Of a DNA stretch of 16,185 bases, positions 14,476 through 16,185 are shown piece after piece. The notes beneath the pieces were generated by a model that was not told where the DNA came from, searched no databases, and saw only the letters and a program-made list of their open reading frames with translations. This DNA comes from an uncultured Candidatus Competibacteraceae bacterium (GTDB lineage: Bacteria > Pseudomonadota > Gammaproteobacteria > Competibacterales > Competibacteraceae): assembly GCA_937960715.1 (NCBI GenBank), contig CALGOO010000074.1, positions 1-16,185 on the forward strand, written 5' to 3'. Position numbers and translations under genes: made by a program. Positions within the stretch are counted from its first letter, which is position 1; every line of letters begins with the position of its first letter.

Positions 14476-16152
14476 TCACCGATTCTCGCCCCGCCTGCTC
14501 ACGACCACGAGCCGCTTGTCGGACACCAATTCCGTCATCGGCAGTCCCCTCTGGCGAAAATACGCGAAGGTGTCCGGTCGCAGGATGGCATAGGCATCTC
14601 CCTTTTGCGCTCGCCAAAGCTCTTCGAAGCGCTCCAGGGTGGGAATGGCTTTGTAGGGCTCGGCATCGATTCCGGGGCCTAGCTCTCCACGGACATTCAC
14701 CAGCGTCACGGTGCGCCCGAGATAGAACGGTACCGAATGGTCGAACTGCCCAATCGTGTAAAACGGCGCCTCGGGGCGATAAGGCTTCCGATCTCCCGTC
14801 AAAGCCTCGATCAGTCGCTCCGACGAAAAGTCGGCGTCGATCTCGTACAGAAAGCCAAAAATCAGGCTCCAGAAGCCCAGCGTGCCAAAGACCAGGACCA
14901 GGACGGCAGTCAAAATTCGGTCGCGACGAACCGACCATAGGGCAGCCAATCCGCTTGCGAGCAACGCGCCCGCAGCGACATAAAGCCAGGGAATCCGCTC
15001 GATCGCGTCCTCGCCGAGCGCCGCGAATTTTCCCAGGCGCGGAAGCAAGGGGACCAGCCCGAGCAAAGCGATCCCGAGCAGCGCCGCGCCCCAAGCCGAC
15101 CACTGGAGGCCGTTCGGTCCCCGTGTTCGAATCCGGCGCGCGTGGACCAGGACGATCCCCGGCAACGCCGGCAGGATGTAGGCGGGCAGCTTTGAGTGGG
15201 AGGCGCTGAAGAACAGCACGATCACGCCGACCCAGGCGGCGCAAAACCGCTCGGGGGAAAATCCGCCGCCAAGACGCCGACGCTCCTTGTACCAGTTCGC
15301 GCACTCTTTCAATAGGGCGGGCGTCCATGGCATCAGCCCCACGATCATGATCGGGATGTAATACCACCAAGCGCCAGGACGGTTGTGGCCAGACTCGGCA
15401 AAACGCTGGAAGTGTTCGTGGACGAAAAAGAAATCGAAGAATTCCGGATTGCGATGCTGGACCACGACGAACCACGGCGAGGCGATCAGCAAGAACAGAA
15501 CACCGCCGGCGACGGGATGGAGTCGTCCGAGAAGCGCGGTCTCGCGCCGAAACGCAATATAGGCGAAAAGGGTGACGGCCGGCAGCACGACGCCGACCAA
15601 CCCCTTGCTCAAGACCGCCAGCGCGGCGGCCCCCCACGCAGCTAGCATCCAGGCTTTTCGGCCCGGTGCGGCGTTTTCGGTCTGGGCAAGCAAGAACGAA
15701 CAAAGCGCGAACGCGAGGCATGCGGTGAGCGTCATGTCCAACGTCAGGTATTGCGCGGCAAGGAAATAAGCCCAGGAGCCGCCCAGCATGGCGGTAGCAA
15801 GTACGCCCGTCCGCGCGTCCCAGATCCGATAGCCGGTGTACCCCACCATCAACATCGCGAAAAAGCCAAACATCGCGGATGGCAGGCGCGCCGTCCATTC
15901 ATCCTCCCCGAACAGCCGGAACGACAACGCCGTCATCCAGTACTGTAGTGGCGGCTTCTCAAAATATTTCAGATCATTCAGGCGTGGCGTAACCCAATCG
16001 CCGGTCGCCAGCATTTCTCGCGGGATCTCTGCGTAGCGCCCTTCGTCCGGAATGAAAAGCCCTCGGAGTTCGAGGCCGCCAAACCAAGCAGCCACGACAA
16101 ACAAGGCCACCGCGACATGCGGAAACAGCCTAAACCGGGGAACACCGATCAC
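14476..16152 (-). CDS. ArnT/PMT-family membrane glycosyltransferase
   Basis: A 558-residue integral membrane protein with about a dozen hydrophobic segments followed by a soluble C-terminal domain of ~120 residues. GLFIPDEGRYAEIPREML (31-48, with D36-E37) and YFEKPPLQYWMTALSFRLFG (63-82) are the hallmark motifs of ArnT-like GT-C enzymes, which move sugars from polyprenyl-phosphate carriers to lipid A or protein on the periplasmic face. LTLDMTLTACLAF and HSKLPAYILPALP also fit the family. Whether it is true ArnT (L-Ara4N to lipid A) is uncertain, as no other arn genes are in view. The GTG at 16152 is the first possible start: an in-frame TAA lies at 16183-16185 with no ATG, GTG or TTG between. 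The ribosome binding site is weak. Confidence 0.9.
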   Translation of the reverse strand: MIGVPRFRLFPHVAVALFVVAAWFGGLELRGLFIPDEGRYAEIPREMLATGDWVTPRLNDLKYFEKPPLQYWMTALSFRLFGEDEWTARLPSAMFGFFAMLMVGYTGYRIWDARTGVLATAMLGGSWAYFLAAQYLTLDMTLTACLAFALCSFLLAQTENAAPGRKAWMLAAWGAAALAVLSKGLVGVVLPAVTLFAYIAFRRETALLGRLHPVAGGVLFLLIASPWFVVVQHRNPEFFDFFFVHEHFQRFAESGHNRPGAWWYYIPIMIVGLMPWTPALLKECANWYKERRRLGGGFSPERFCAAWVGVIVLFFSASHSKLPAYILPALPGIVLVHARRIRTRGPNGLQWSAWGAALLGIALLGLVPLLPRLGKFAALGEDAIERIPWLYVAAGALLASGLAALWSVRRDRILTAVLVLVFGTLGFWSLIFGFLYEIDADFSSERLIEALTGDRKPYRPEAPFYTIGQFDHSVPFYLGRTVTLVNVRGELGPGIDAEPYKAIPTLERFEELWRAQKGDAYAILRPDTFAYFRQRGLPMTELVSDKRLVVVSRRGENR

Positions 16153-16185
16153 GCTTCGCGCCCGCCAGCGACTGGCAGCGATTTA

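Noticed and set aside
14372..15898. Long minus-strand open frame (508 codons) overlapping the glycosyltransferase
   Set aside because: It is a shadow of the ArnT/PMT-like gene, rich in Arg/Ala/Gly with no recognisable domain. The real frame shows clear family motifs and membrane segments.

Overview
The window is a GC-rich bacterial segment carrying a type III-B (Cmr) CRISPR-Cas effector locus with an unusually full set of cyclic-oligoadenylate (cOA) accessory genes. Proteobacteria, and probably Gammaproteobacteria, is my best guess. It rests on the overall look of the Cmr, CARF, Uma2 and ArnT-like proteins, the strong Shine-Dalgarno sites and the GC content. There is no rRNA or other marker gene to settle it.

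Layout. Only the left-edge gene is on the plus strand. It is a partial gene with an 18-residue tandem repeat fused to a PD-(D/E)XK-like domain (1-654), and its 3' end overlaps csx16 tail to tail. Everything else is on the minus strand, so the order of transcription runs from high to low coordinates: ArnT/PMT-like glycosyltransferase (16152-14476); acyl-CoA synthetase (14184-12661); a CARF plus winged-helix protein of the NE0113 family (12568-11432); cmr1 (11347-10283); cas10/cmr2 (10279-7232); cmr3 (7235-6048); a PIN-type toxin-antitoxin pair (6027-5358); cmr4 (5348-4431); cmr5 (4425-3994); cmr6 (3979-2837). A 279-nt gap with a REP-like inverted repeat follows. After it comes an accessory cassette: a CARF protein with a RelE-like C-terminal domain resembling Cami1 (2557-1445), a Uma2-family nuclease (1419-934) and the ring-nuclease-family gene csx16 (937-623).

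How it fits together. Cmr1, 3, 4, 5 and 6 with Cas10 form the crRNA-guided backbone. Cmr4 has the expected target-RNA-cleaving aspartate. Cas10 keeps both the N-terminal HD motif and the GGDD palm motif, so cOA synthesis on target binding is expected. The CARF-RelE protein is the likely cOA-activated effector, an mRNA interferase. Csx16 and perhaps the NE0113-family protein would degrade cOA and switch the response off. The Uma2 nuclease is translationally coupled to csx16. The toxin-antitoxin pair sits inside the cmr operon in the same orientation with its own very strong ribosome binding site.

No CRISPR array, cas6 or cas1/cas2 lies in the window, so crRNAs must come from elsewhere. A perfect 14-bp palindrome, CGGCAAGCTTGCCG, occurs three times within about 6.5 kb. 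Each copy lies 68-118 nt upstream of a gene start (NE0113-family gene, cmr1, antitoxin). No intergenic stretch exceeds 300 nt. The two longest are 2558-2836, with the inverted repeat, and 14185-14475, with one isolated TATAAT box.
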